Positions 25,886 to 38,488 of a stretch of DNA of 64,000 nt are shown one piece after another. The notes under the pieces are model-generated. The model saw only the letters and a list, made by a program, of their open reading frames with translations, made no database searches and was not told the DNA's origin. The translations under genes were made by a program, and so were the position numbers. Origin of the DNA: Stratiolaelaps scimitus (lineage: Eukaryota > Arthropoda > Arachnida > Mesostigmata > Laelapidae); contig JABWDB010000046.1 in assembly GCA_019614645.1 (NCBI GenBank), forward strand, positions 2,060,001 through 2,124,000, given 5' to 3'. Position 1 is the first letter of the stretch. Each line of letters opens with the position of its first letter.

Positions 25886-26936
25886 ATGACCACCCTTGTC
25901 GAGCAATCACGCATATGACGAAAATTTGCAAATGTGTCATAAGGTGGATGCATGCGGGCAACTACTGTTTTGTCTACTAGTGGGCTGCATCATTACAACG
26001 AATGCGCATTGTAACAGATTTCCTGCTTGTCATCATAAGAACTACACATGCTTATTCGACAGGAAACCAAATCCCCACCGTAGCAGCGGATTAAAGCCGT
26101 CCCGCTATCCCGGTCGCTGCCTATGCATAAATCAATTCTGGCTGTATCAACCTGCGAAGCGTGAAATTGAATAGCTAATTGAATTAATGGCGCAATTCAA
26201 GATCAGGCCATATAAGCCGATACGCAAACGATAGCAGATAATTCCAGCAGCATGCAGATGTCTAGCTGGCCATCGATGCGAGCGTGCCAGGCCAGAGTTC
26301 CCGGCAGACAACACTGCATCTCTCCCCATCCACGACCATCCACACTGCGAATTTCAGGACAACTATTAATGACGACAGCCGGAACCGTTGACAACTGCGG
26401 AAACGTCATCAGGCTGGCGGTTGGATAATCTCGGCAGTAGTGGCAGCAGCAGCAGAACATCGATAGGGGAGGATTCAATCGATCTATACAGAAGAAAAAG
26501 GTCGAAGCAGGCCCAAGGCTCACGACGATAGGCCATCGGTGTCGGCCTATTATCACGCATGGGACGAGCTCGTGATCGGGACGATTAATCAGTCGATAGT
26601 TTTCTTGTTTTCTACAACAACAACACCATCCGATCGTCCACCGTCGAAATCCGCAGACATGACAAGACATATGTGCGCTTCCCATGTCACGAGGAGACGT
26701 CGAGACGATGATCAGATTGTTGCAGTAGCTTCAACACCGATGTCAATGGTGGCAATTTGGCAACAGGTTGTCTCGCCGCTGCTCTCGTACCTTGTAACGT
26801 GGTGAGATCGGACGATCAGATCAATCAGGCCGAGCTGCGCATCGCTGCATCGGCAAGCAATCGGCGACCGGTTGGCTGGCCATCGCTGTCATCAATATCT
26901 AGCTCGAATATTATTAATAATCAAATAACACATGTT

Positions 26937-26938
<2 letters not shown>

Positions 26939-26967
<29 letters not shown>
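26939..26967. repeat. (AAT)n microsatellite
   Basis: There are nine TAA units in a row. Confidence 0.9.
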
Positions 26968-26972
<5 letters not shown>

Positions 26973-27082
26973 GATCAAGTACTGTACCGCATGCTATCGT
27001 CTACGCAACAAAGCAGATGATATTCCATTTCGTACGGTATAGAAATAGCAATGAGTCAGCCGCCCAGATCCACCATCCCCGA

Positions 27083-27105
27083 ATATATATATATATATAT
27101 ATATA
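27083..27105. repeat. (TA)n microsatellite
   Basis: Alternating A and T of 23 bp. Confidence 0.9.
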
Positions 27106-27789
27106 CGATAATCTCATCATCATTAAAAACATACGTGTCTTTTGCACGATCATATCGATGTCCATCATTTGTTTCATCAAACAGATGGTGAAATATATTC
27201 ATGCATGGACGTAACACGTTGACGTATTATCGGTGAGGAGGGCCGAGTATCGTTTGCCCGAAGAATTACGATCGGTCAATGTAATACTGGAATCGTAAAC
27301 GAGGTCAAGCACTCATTCGCTGGCATTCGTTTATTTGAATGATTAGTGGCACTGTGACCAGTCACTGGAATATCAGCCTGGAATGACGTATCGTCTATGC
27401 GCGGAAATCAATGACGGAGACAGTTTGATCGTTTGAATGATTCGAGTTTCGTTACAGTGCAAGTGCATAGTGCAATGCATTAGCAGAACGGGAAACCCAT
27501 AGGCTTGGTCCAGTCTCAAGGTGACGACCCATGATGCGGGTTACGTAGCCTACATCGATTAATTTATAAATGAAAATTACGCGGGGAGTTTGGACTGTTG
27601 CGAAACTCTCAACATGCCCACAACAAGAGAGCATATTACGTAGATTGAAATCAATACTGAAGATAGATACCCTCTCTTATTCGTAATATATTCGACGGGG
27701 TTGTCACCGCCTTTGGCAGAGTTGCTACTGCTGAGAAGGTTTGGTCCAGTCAAGAAAAAGAGCTACACAACAACAGGTCGAAATATGAT

Positions 27790-27810
27790 TATATATATAT
27801 ATATATATAT
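27790..27810. repeat. (TA)n microsatellite
   Basis: Alternating A and T of 21 bp. Confidence 0.9.
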
Positions 27811-28675
27811 GCCTGTGTCCTTAACTACTGAAGATGTTCGATATTTAGGATACAGAAAAATACGGACGATATCAGCATTTCTTCCTCAACCTCAGTCGGT
27901 ATACCCTCCTATCAATTGACTTGAATACACAGCTAGTCGCCTCCGATGAGGAACGACGGTTAAGTTGCTTTGAGTCAGCTTTCAAAGCAAAGACGGAAGT
28001 ACAGTACATTTTAATTACACATCCTCGAATTAATTCGTTAGCGCTCCTTCACCATCATTGCTCATTAGCGTCACCGCCTACAGCTCGCTGCTAACAGTAT
28101 CGTATTAGCAACAGCATCTTCTCAGGGTGCGATAACATCACGAAGGGCTCATCAGTGACGAGAGAGAGTGCCACGCAAACATCTGTACATACCGTCACCG
28201 GTGGCAGTGTACACGTGTACTGCTGGGTGGGAATCGTGGCCAGGCCCTCCCGGCTACAACAAGGTAACAAGTGTTCGACGTACGGCGGCAGCGTGAAGAA
28301 TTCAAGTTCGTGCGTCGCTCATTAATCGGCTGGATAGGATTGAACATTCATCGGCTAAAGCAAACGACAATAACGATACCATCGACATCTATTACAATAA
28401 TGGATCGATTCGGATATCACCTTCGGATTGGCTATTCAAGCTAAATGAAATGTGGGCGTCCCCGGGACCCTCACACTGGTGGACACCACCGGCCATTTTC
28501 ATATTTCGTTTCGGTCTGATGGTGACGTGCGACGCTTGGCTCCCATGTCGCAAATGTCAAGGTTCGACCGTCATCGTCATCGTCAGACGCACCACCACCA
28601 CCACCACCACCAGTGTATTTAGCCCTTCGTCGCTCGGGACCATCGTGAGGTACCGAGCAGACAAACAATAGCACC

Positions 28676-28708
28676 ATATATATATATATAGATATATATA
28701 TATATATG
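28676..28708. repeat. (TA)n microsatellite, one interruption
   Basis: Two AT runs are separated by a single G at 28691. Confidence 0.9.
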
Positions 28709-29591
28709 TACCGACATTCACGTTCGCGATATAGAAAAAAACATGCTCGTTGTATTTATTTACAAGTGGCACACAAAGTACACCGATGCTCTTCGAGCAT
28801 TAGCAACAGATTAGACGAACGATTTGTGATGGCTTTTTCGGGCCAACCGCTGTCTCAACATCAGCATCGTTCGACGGCGAAGCATGGCTACAAATCGATG
28901 GGAGCCCATCGCGCCAATGCGTATTGTCATCCGTCGTTCCCTGGCGTTCGTTCATGACATAATCGTCATCGTAATACTAATTTTGATCGATGATAATCCC
29001 GTCAAATGATGCTGATGGGCGTCAAGGGAAAGCTGAGATTGTTTCTTCAGTTGAATCCGTTGCACATTTTGTATTTCGGTGCGGGTATCACACGAACGCC
29101 GGCGATAGCAACAACAGTGGTCATATGTTAAACAAGCCAAAAAAAAACAACGATAAAGTATCCAAGCCAATCGATTAGACTTCGATATTTGTTCTCGCTA
29201 CTGCCCACACGACATTATAGAAGTGATTAAATATATATTTTTTTATTGGGCTATCGACGACTCGTGATGATGGCGTATTCGATGCTTTTGGCTCGTCTTG
29301 GCTTTAGTGCAGCGTTTGATTCCATATACACCGGACACACACATACATACACTCATGTGTGTGTGTGTGTGGGATTAAGGCGTTTTAATACTTTTGGAAA
29401 AAAGGGCCTTTTGAATGGATGGCTTAAACGAAATATTCCCTCTAAATATATATGTATATATATAGGTGGAATTCGTGCGTATGTATTTGTTGAACATAGG
29501 GTTGATAACGGCTGTTGTTTGTAGACAACGAAAATTTCCCTGCACAGGTTAACAGGTCCTGTCCGCATTTCACAGGTTTGTTTCATGTTTT

Positions 29592-29710
29592 ATCCCCATC
29601 GTTGCACATTTGAATATAGAAGGGGTCCGTCTTATGAAGCATGAATGTCGAAAGCAGTTGTACCATGGCCGGAGTTAATTGGCTGAGAGTCTGCCCGGGA
29701 AACTTACAAG
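29592..29710 (+). mobile_element. SINE-like repeat, copy A, decayed head
   Basis: This stretch aligns with 49182-49310 in the same orientation, with substitutions and small indels. Shared blocks include TCCCCA-CGTT-CACATTTG, GTCCG-CT-ATGAA, CGAAAGCAGTTGTA and the GGCTG-GAGT to GG-AAAC end. The sequence where copy B has its B-box reads GTTTTATCC here, so the internal promoter is degraded. Homology upstream of 29592 is weak, and the head may extend back to about 29540. The divergence suggests an old insertion. Confidence 0.65.
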
Positions 29711-31439
29711 CTTGTTTAAGGTTATTCTCATTTTTAAACTACCGTTCTGATTGGCTCGTGCTGATTACAGCACGGATCCCAAACGTCGCAAACGAACCCG
29801 AATGATTCCTTCTCCAGGTTTGAGCTTTCTCAGGATGAGGGAGAATTTGCACCTCTAATTGTGCGACGCGCGACTAGGCGCTAAGAGAGAGATACTATTG
29901 TTACATGCACATTGAATTAAGATCAGTTACATCGTGTGCCGTAATCGCCTTCCGTTCCACGGTCTGGGAAAGCTTCGAAAAGTAAAGCTGCTAGATTATA
30001 GGAAAAATCACCGTTCGCAATGAGTTGCGAACGAATTGCAGAGAACCAACACATCCTGTCTTCTCGCAAGGGTCGAAACAATTCGGTGTCTGGCGTCCAG
30101 GGAATTCGTTAGAAACAGGTTACATCAACGTCACAAGAAGCTCCTTCGCTAAAATTCCGAAACAGCATATACGCGTTGGATCGACGCTACCATGTTACCG
30201 TTCATATCTCTGCTGCTGCGGAGATATCTACGTTTGTGTGTACATCGCATTGCGAACAGGATCTCAGAGTCGATTCGAACCCGCGAACTCCAAGCGGCTG
30301 TGCAATGCGATATGTCAAAGGGAACAGGTCGCTGCTATGGTTGCAGCGAGGGGCTGGTCTCAACGGCCACAGAGATTCGCAGCGTCCGGGGCATCTCCAC
30401 AAGATATGCTATATTTACACAGAGTCAGGCTTCACCGCTGCATCGCTCTGCTGTGAAGGGAGTCAAGTGTCTACCCATTAGATAGGAAAAGCCCGAGCAC
30501 GTGTCTCGGATAGTTCATAATATGCACAGGGCGCTTACATGCGCACAGCTGATGGCTCTACACAGGATCCGATCAGTGTACTCAGGATTTTCTTCTTTGT
30601 CTCGAGAGAGTCTGCACCACCGTCGCTGTGTGTCTCCGCGCCTCGTGTGTCTACCGGTAGTAACTGTTCGACTGTTACGTCGAGTAGTATGCACATAGCA
30701 TAATTATGCAACGGTGGCAACGGCTAATAATACCTCATCCGTTCGTTACCCTTTGCTTCGCCGACTGCCAGCTGAAGTGAAAAATATCAGATGTCGCTCT
30801 CTGATCTGCAAATCGCCCCCACAAATTTGCTGAGGAGCGAGCGTCTCCTACCCACCCAGCGCTGGTTGCTCGCGCTGTAGAATTGCCTCTATCTTAAAGC
30901 CTATGCAATCAGGCTCGCTCAGACACCTTGCTCTGTCATTCGTCGTGAGGTACTATGCTCATAGCTCATCTGTCGAACGGGATACGGCAGCCCCATCCTC
31001 TCGGATACTCCACCCCCTGCGACGGATTGCTCTCACACATGTCGAGCCATGGACACATCAGGTATCCTTATGCAGTCACCAGTCCTCGGAGCGGAGTGCG
31101 ACACGAGACAAGTGGAAGACAGGACGACACGGGAGTTTGGCGAACTTCACGGACAAGCCACCGAAGCCCGGTATGAGGTGAAACAACTCGCAATGGCCAG
31201 AAAGTCCTGGAGACCGTGGATAAGAACGACAGGCTAGCAGAGGTGGTGGTGGTGGTGCTGGCCGTGGTGGTATTAGAGATCGTGCTACCTCTGTATATTG
31301 AATAATACGAAGCAACTCATTCCATGTGATCTCAGGTGTGTGTGTGTGTGTTGGTTGGTTGGCTCATCGTGTCTGCCCTCAACTTCTTGATAACCCCTCA
31401 GTGTACGCGCCCAACATGATCCTGAAGCAACACGCCGCT
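29711..31439. other. Unannotated sequence
   Basis: Three overlapping plus frames of 97-143 codons lie at 30025-30485 in all three phases. None is recognised and they cannot all be coding. A minus-strand GGGTTCGAATC motif at about 30265-30275 resembles a B-box but lacks an A-box at tRNA spacing. GGT and GT runs lie at 31241-31256 and 31336-31350. Confidence 0.5.
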
Positions 31440-32827
31440 CGAACATCGATGTGGGTTCGCAAGTGTTAGAGATTTGCTTGGGGGAGAACTGGGAGATATG
31501 GAGCAGTGTGAAGAGAATCGGCACACATTGAACACAAGACAGGAAGATCCCCTGCTCGGATTCGCACTTGTCTTACGCCTCGGTGAAATCTCGAACACGA
31601 CTTCACCACCGTGGACTTCTTGAAAGAAGTCTGTACTGTGTTCCTTGGGTGATTTGATCAAGGAGGAGGGGGTCGACAACCACCACTAGATATTCTGCTT
31701 GAATCAGCCGATACTGTCTATGATAGGTACATTATTTAAATACCTTCGCTCGTCGCCACCGCTCATGCCATGATATAGAGACACAGTGAGTTACACTACA
31801 TTCAAAATTAAGTAAATGAGTGCCATACGCTACGGATAGCAGCGCTCGCAACTCCGAGACAGACCGCGACTTGTACTCGTTCCTCGCTAAATACAGCAGC
31901 CAGATACTCGGAACATTGATAAGCTCTGCCCCCCCGTCTACCCATAGCACAGCTCAAGGAGTGAGGTGATGTCGAGGCAGGTGAGGCGGCCTGTACAATC
32001 AGTTCATTATTGACTGTGGGTGTCCGCTAGATAGCTGTGTGGCGTCAATGTGCCGCCGCTTGTCTCTCTCCGATAGCAACACTCGCAGCAGCAGTAGGAG
32101 GGCTCGTTCATAGATTCCTTGGGCTTGCCTGTCACTCGCGCCACATTCACAGGGGATCGCTGCGCTTCTACGGCTGTGCTGCCACGGGATGTTCCCTTCT
32201 CCGGTTGGACCTTATCCCTCTGCCCTCTACTCTCGGTCTCCACCTGCTCCTGCGTACCTTCTCAGGTGCTTCTTTGCTTCGGCCTGTGGTATGATGCCTT
32301 ATATTATATATACATATATATATATATAGGCTAGCAACACCTGCCAGGCTTACATATGGAGAGAAGAGGAGTTGCATTCTGCAGAGGGACGTCGGGGGCT
32401 CTCCACGGCTGTACGCGAAAGGCCCCGTTCGAGGTTCACGGGTGTCGACTCTACCGCGACCAGCATGTTCGTCGTTTCGTTCACCTTGCTTGTGAACGCT
32501 CGTTGCTAGTCGTTACAGCCTGTTCGGACCTAGCGAACAAGCAGGAGCTGGGATAGAGGACCCGAAAAGTACCCTGCAGCAGCGAGATCGAGACGGCCTG
32601 GCACCGGCTGGAGACGGGGGGATTTTCGACGGAGAGTCGCTCGCCAAAGCCCAGGCCTGCCAGGCCCCATTACAGGGGGGCCTGATTTCGAGGTGCGAGG
32701 AGTTACGCTGTCGGAGCGACTAAAGGGGACCTTTCCGAGGGGCGAGCGCCCTGAGGGATATAGGGGAGGAACTATTCTTGGAACAGGAATGAGAAACCAG
32801 TGGTGCCGACTGCAAGAGCAGGCAGCA

Positions 32828-32868
<41 letters not shown>

Positions 32869-33899
32869 AAGGGTGTGTGAAACGAAGTGAAGAACAGCAG
32901 GGCGGTCCAACCTCTCAAACGATTTTCTGCTTGTGCCCCAATCCTCCTGCCCTCAATAGCCCAGTCACCTCGATTTCCACTACAGCGTAGGACAGAGACA
33001 AGGGGAACCCTAGATGAACGTTACTTCGAACGTCCGACGCCAAGAGAGGCTGTGCTTGGCCTTTGGAGAACAGCTAGGGCGTTTGCCCTTGATGCTGACG
33101 TGTCAGACGGCCCCACCGCTTTCACAGCTGCTACTGCTGGCGCCCTTCGCTGTGCAGGACATATACCGGAAAGAAGGAAAGGAGAGGTCCTGGCACCTAT
33201 GCTCCTCTGCGGGACCCACCCACGTCGGCTGAGATCGCCCTCGAAGTATCATGGAGAGACGAGCGAGATGGCCATGTTGAGTAAGCTGAGGTAGCCTCGA
33301 GAGGGCTTCGCCGAGAGGACACGACAGCGTGTTCGAAAGAAATTTCTCCCTCCCAACCGACTGACTAACGGGCGCCGGCCGAGGATAGCTCTCTACGGCT
33401 CTGTGGTACGTTGAGCAAGGTCGGCCAAGGTTGGTAAGGGCGGCTCCCCATCGCTCGCCACGGAGCAGCGGCCCTATTTGGCAGGTTAGAGAGCTGTAAG
33501 GAAGGAACTGCCTGAATGTCTACAGACGGCCAAACACAACCTCCACTGATGGTGGGGTCCGGACGACCTGAAGGCCGATTTAATGATAGGGGTGGATCCA
33601 AAGGCATGCCACGATAGCACCGAGTGCCTCGCGAGGCGCTGCTGCGAGTGGAGACGCCCACAGAGCCACCGGTAACGAAAAGTGTCCGCCAAAGCGCAAA
33701 AGAGGTGGCGAAAGCCGACACAATAGGCAGAATAGTCAATGGAAAATCGCAGCGGGACGCCTCCCTGCGGCCGCAAGTGACCTTAGGAGATGCGGAGGAA
33801 AAACGCCGCAACGTCATATCATTAGGGCTATTATTATTACCATCATCAACTACGTTCACCACATCGCGATTTTACGCGCAGCACATTTTCGTTCAATAA
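31440..33899 (+). pseudogene. Broken protein-like segments, possible decayed gene or retroelement
   Basis: Several plus-strand stretches have protein-like composition but are cut by stops and shift frame. Around 31.45-31.68 kb one reads DLLGGELGDMEQCEENRHTL and GDLIKEEGVDNHH. At 32.55-32.72 kb another reads DPKSTLQQRDRDGLAPAGD and ESLAKAQACQAPLQGG. At 32.89-33.29 kb a 135-codon frame occurs, and 33.62-33.90 kb reads RQSAKEVAKADTIGRIVNGK and TLGDAEEKRRN. A GA microsatellite interrupts at 32828-32864. The order on one strand with serial frame changes suits an old pseudogene. No reverse transcriptase, integrase, zinc knuckle or other signature was found, so the source is unknown. Overlapping minus-strand frames (165 codons at 33365-33862) are likely shadows. 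Confidence 0.22.
32828..32864. repeat. (GA)n microsatellite
   Basis: A run of about 18 GA units with one C interruption. Confidence 0.9.
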
Positions 33900-34540
33900 G
33901 AGATGTTTAGTTCCAATTTCATCGAGGGCATCCTTTGTTCCCGGCTACTCTCAGCCACTTTAATCGGATCGAGTAATTTCGTACACGATTCCTGCGCGCA
34001 CACAGAATTCAGTCGCGGGCAAAGAGAAGAGCCAATGGTAAGAACGGCATTACCACGGTCAGCGACAATGAGATATAATCTGATCTGGGTATAGAAAAAG
34101 GTTGCCGAACCCTTTGATCGTGGATCGGCTTCGCCGGCACAGTATCACGTCACAAAGATAGACGTAATTGCGTGTTGGCAACGATCTAGCTGTCGTGCCC
34201 CAACAAGGCACTCGCTCTTGTGTTGGTGTGCCGTCGTCGTTACCTGCACCGCCGTCCTATATGTGATTAGATCACCTTCTTGCGTTCTGAAGGTTGAACT
34301 CACTCGCAATATATGACATGATGAACACGTTTGCATTAGCAAAGAGAAATGAAGCAGTCAGCAATCACTGCGCTGCAATCACAGAAAGTCGTTCGACAAA
34401 GGATTGTTGGATTATTGATGTCCCACCACCTGTGTTCTGTCTCTGACACTCAATCGCTCGTGGAAGACAACGAAAAGCTCCTGCTTATTTGTTTTCGTGC
34501 GTGCCAGTAGCAGAAGTCATAGTAGTTGTTGAAGCAATAC

Positions 34541-34558
34541 TATATATATATATATATA
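34541..34558. repeat. (TA)9 microsatellite
   Basis: Alternating T and A of 18 bp. Confidence 0.9.
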
Positions 34559-34720
34559 GGTGCTGCTGCCGTGTGTGTTATAGTTCCCTCTGTCCCTCCT
34601 CAGCTACCTGTGATAGTCAGCGTCAACAACAATCATAATGATAACAATAATAACATTCGTCTCCATCTTCGCCACTATCAGCACGAGGCTGTGGCAAAAT
34701 GCTTGTAATGAAAATTGTTG

Positions 34721-34721
<1 letters not shown>

Positions 34722-34751
<30 letters not shown>
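34722..34751. repeat. (TA)15 microsatellite
   Basis: Alternating T and A of 30 bp. Confidence 0.92.
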
Positions 34752-34753
<2 letters not shown>

Positions 34754-35710
34754 TCGGTGGTGCCGAGATGTCCAGAAATGCTCGTGAACAAGAAAATGTG
34801 GCAGTTCGTACGTCGTCATCAGATGCGATAATGGTGATCGACGATTGGCAGATATACAATATATACACATACATACAGCATGCACTCCATGTTGAAATGA
34901 TCATATGATAGGTACTCATTACAGGAGTGTGAATGGATGGTGGCGGTCGTCGGGGGAACTTCTGAATCGCCCGTAAGGCCTCGTCAAGCTACACTGTCCT
35001 TTACACAATGAGTAGTATTGGTGAATTGGGACATACGTATATATTTATATACAAATCTCGTGTCGTCGTCAGCAGTCTCTAGACATTTTACTCCGCAAAT
35101 TATGAAATGCATACATTTGAACAGATTCATCTACCACCATATATAAAGTTCGATCACAGCATATAACTAATTACTTGAGCTCGAATTTTCAGCAGACAAT
35201 TCCTTTCATTCAAGACCTCAACAAAGGGTCCAGAGGGGACCATCCCGTACCCAGTGGTTCAATCGCTGCTTGCCTCAGATGCGTAAGCACAGAGATCTCG
35301 ATGAACCCTCTTACATTGCAACACATTCTACGACTATTTGGCGCCCTTGTGTTCAAAGAACTTTCAGACAACACCTCTATTGTATGATTCTCTTAGGCGT
35401 CCTTTCGTCGAGCTAGCATTCGTCTACTGCGAACTAAAGTATCGCGGATGATTTAAATGATAATTAGCGAGTAATTAGTAGTCGTTCGCCCTGGCTAGTC
35501 ATTATCTGCTTAGCTTCACCTTGCGCTATTATCATTCGCTCCTTAACGCTTCGTCCCCTCATCATCTCCGATCTGGCTGCCCTCAGATAGCACAATTGCT
35601 GACGCTCGAGCCGAAGTGCCGAGTCGTCACAGGCACCAGCTGCTCGGACCGGAGAGGGTTTCGACGGCTATCCTGGCATCGGGTTCGTCCTGCACTTGTT
35701 TGGTGCTAGT

Positions 35711-35731
35711 GGCGGCGGCGGCGGCGGCGGT
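35711..35731. repeat. (GGC)n microsatellite
   Basis: There are seven GGC units. Confidence 0.9.
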
Positions 35732-35891
35732 GGTAACTAGTCATTGAAATGTTACGCTCTGTTTCTGCTTCTGCTGTGGCGATTGCAGCCATCCGTCGGT
35801 GAATCGGGTGCAGTGCCCCCATTGACACTTGTTTGCTTTCTCGGACCTTGTCTGCGCAAGCCATTGGTCAGGGTTCTGTCATCCGTTGTTA

Positions 35892-35913
35892 CAGCAGCAG
35901 CAGCAGCAGCAGC
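35892..35913. repeat. (CAG)n microsatellite
   Basis: There are seven CAG units. Confidence 0.9.
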
Positions 35914-38179
35914 CACAACAGTAGCAATGCTATCGTGACCACTACCACCGCTAATGCTAGCTAGCCTAGCTGGCTACCACTGTTGCTGATACTTCATTTC
36001 TGTATGAAACACCGAAGGAATGAACCAGACATGAGAAGACAAGCAGTGCAAGCAGCTGGTGGCGGACAAGCCTGCGACCCGTTCTCGCGAAGATAGGATA
36101 TTGTAATTCAATTGGGTGAGAGAGAGAGAGAGATAGAGAAGGGGGAGTCTGACACGACGCGAGGTTGGGCAGAATCTCGGCTCCCTCAACGTTTGCGTCT
36201 GGACGATCACATCCAACTCATCGCAACATCGTGACAATTCAACAGTGGCAGCAGCCGTAGCGAAGATCGGCTACAATGGTAAATAGAAAATCCTCGAACG
36301 AAATAAGGATCACACAACCCCTAATCATGATTCTGCTGCTTCGGTTGCTCGAGTGACAGGAACGAACTCGGAGTTTTGGTTGTCGGTGTGAGCTATTATT
36401 CTTGCCATTTGACGCATGACTCTGGCACACGAGCAGAACAGGCGGAAGTGTTGCTTGCCAGAAATACAACAAAATCTGATGATCATCACGGCGAGAATTG
36501 ACTTAAGTCACAGGTACAACTGCTTTCAAGCTTGAACGCTCAGCGTCTTGAGTGTTGAGATGCATGATCTCACTCCGCATATGTCCGTCTGCATGAAGAC
36601 AAACATTGTACATTACCCGCCGAACGAGACGTATACGAGATATATATATATATAATAGTATATTTTGGATATAAAATTTCCATTCATAGAACCACCCTGT
36701 AAAGGTGTCGTCAGCACAGGTCGACTATTGTCAACATTGACGCGCCGCTTCCTCTGGTCATTGCGACAATTTCGAGAGGGACTCTCCGCTTTCAGAGTCA
36801 TCTGCCGCTGTTAAGCAGACCAAGATACAAAAGACCCGGATCACCGTAACATTTCCCTAGGCCCAATATGGCGAACCGTTCGCGCGAAGCAAACACCGCT
36901 CTAGACATTCACTCTGTCATTATTATTATTATTATTATATAAAGTAGACCATCCTCCCCCGTAGTCGTTACCCGTCGTCACTGAAGCCAATTTCTAATTT
37001 TCTCGCGCGAATCGCGTGCACCTCGAACGGACAATGCGCCAGCACGCAAGCGGCGAAATGGATTCAGCGCGAATCGGCCTCTATCGGCGCTACCGAACAC
37101 AACAAAAGCGAATTGTCTCGATAGCAACTCAGCGAACTCGTTCAAAGGGACTAAATCTAATAATACCTTTTACGTGTTTCGTGCATTCGACAGCGCCATC
37201 ATGCGGGGCGGCATCAAACTTACAATTCTGTACAATTTCTGCACCGCTACGTTCGGGGTGATTCTCAGATCTGAACATTTTTCTTCAATGCTTCAGTTCC
37301 AGTCATGACGCGCCGTGGCTCAGTTCACCACCGCGTTCACCACATCCAAGTCTGACGAACATTATACGATCAATCACGCTACGGATTTCGTGGACACACA
37401 ATCGTTACGTATGCATAAATGTTTACTAAACGTCTGACACTATGGATATGCGGCGCTAACAATTTAAGACAGATCTAACAATGTAAGAGAAGAAAAAACA
37501 AAACAACAACATACACATTCTATGGAACCGAACGAACTTAGAACATCGTATACCGCAAACGCTGCATGATCATCGTGCGTGTAATCCTTACACAGATCCG
37601 CACGCCCGCCAGATTGCATTAGCCACACTGAGCAGTGAGCAGCACTGCGCGAGAGACTAATCACATCATGCAAAACATTCGAGCTGGCCGTCCACAGCGT
37701 CGTTGACGTTAACGACAGGGATGGCAAACGGACGCCGCGCGGTCTGAAAGTCCGCAACGGGACGCGCACCGAGAAATTGAACGTCAGCGACTATGCCAAC
37801 AGCCGCTCAGGAGGCGTTGCCATAGTCCTGCCACTCTCTGTGCCGGCACAGCTGGCACGGCCAACGCTCGCTTTTCCGCTCAACAGATGATGGTTCAAAT
37901 CGACCTCTATATCAAGAGTAGAGAATGTCGTCACTCTGCTTAGTTGGTTCTCCTCGTCGTCGACAGTCGCCTCGATCTCACAATCGCTCCCTGTTGTCGT
38001 CGGTGGTGACCGATCACGCGACGTAGCGCACGTGAAGTGAGAGAACAATAGAGAGTACATTGATGGGGTGCCGAGAGAGCTAGGGAATGTCGTCAATGAT
38101 CATCCAGTATTCTAATTTATCTTATTTTATCTCGTGGTCATATTCGACATTTGTGTAATTCGCGAGCCGCAGCTGCTTG

Positions 38180-38182
<3 letters not shown>

Positions 38183-38214
<32 letters not shown>
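38183..38214. repeat. (TA)16 microsatellite
   Basis: Alternating A and T of 32 bp. Confidence 0.93.
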
Positions 38215-38216
<2 letters not shown>

Positions 38217-38314
38217 TGTCTTACCCACTGTGTCAAGTACGCGTAACTACGTTCATCGTCGCAGATATCAACCATGCAGGTAAAGGTAAAGCTTTATTGC
38301 TTTATTAAAGGAAC

Positions 38315-38400
38315 CGCATGTAATGCTTAAGTTCTCTTATATGTCATGCTACGGGATTCGAACCTGCGGCCTTAACCAGATTGCTGTTTCCATCGGTAAA
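38315..38400 (-). mobile_element. Truncated tRNA-like fragment with consensus B-box
   Basis: On the minus strand CTGGTTAAGGC (38369-38379) resembles the D-arm of serine or leucine tRNAs. Only a few bases later an exact B-box GGTTCGAATCC follows (38354-38364). A real tRNA has about 40 nt between these elements, so the anticodon region is missing. It is either a deleted tRNA pseudogene or a SINE head. It abuts the 18-bp inverted repeat at 38396-38488. Confidence 0.45.
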
Positions 38401-38488
38401 AATCACAATTATCTCTCTCTCTCTGACCCGATATATATATAAATATATATATATATATCAAAAAGAGAAAGATAATTGTGATTTTTAC
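38396..38488. repeat. 18-bp perfect inverted repeat enclosing (CT)n and (TA)n
   Basis: GTAAAAATCACAATTATC at 38396-38413 is the exact reverse complement of 38471-38488. The 57-nt spacer holds a CT tract, GACCCG and an AT tract; the CT tract is partly complementary to AAAGAGAAA on the other side, so the stem could extend. This is far longer than expected by chance at this spacing. It may be a small foldback element or the product of a hairpin-mediated inverted duplication. It adjoins a tRNA-like fragment on the left. Confidence 0.8.

Larger units (their letters stand above)
22598..29591. other. Unannotated, microsatellite-rich sequence
   Basis: Six TA tracts fall in 24.0-28.7 kb. AAT repeats lie at 26939-26967 and a CAC run at 28589-28612. 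The 160-codon minus frame at 26203-26685 is cysteine-rich by way of CAG tracts and is not recognised. A GGGGTTCGAGC motif at 24992-25002 resembles half a B-box but has no partner A-box. No gene is supported. Confidence 0.55.
33900..38314. other. Unannotated, repeat-rich sequence
   Basis: It holds TA tracts at 34541, 34722 and 38183, GGC at 35711-35731, CAG at 35892-35913, GA at 36118-36133 and ATT at 36919-36938. The frames are short and overlap on both strands. No gene is supported. Confidence 0.6.

Noticed and set aside
26203..26685. 160-codon cysteine-rich minus frame
   Set aside because: The cysteines come from CAG-type repeats, and spacing does not fit a known disulfide or zinc motif.
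29337..29370. Direct CA/TG runs as an inverted repeat
   Set aside because: They are ordinary (CA)n and (TG)n microsatellites that pair only by composition.
30261..30320. tRNA-like B-box GGGTTCGAATC on the minus strand
   Set aside because: There is no A-box at the right distance, and an isolated 11-mer match is weak.
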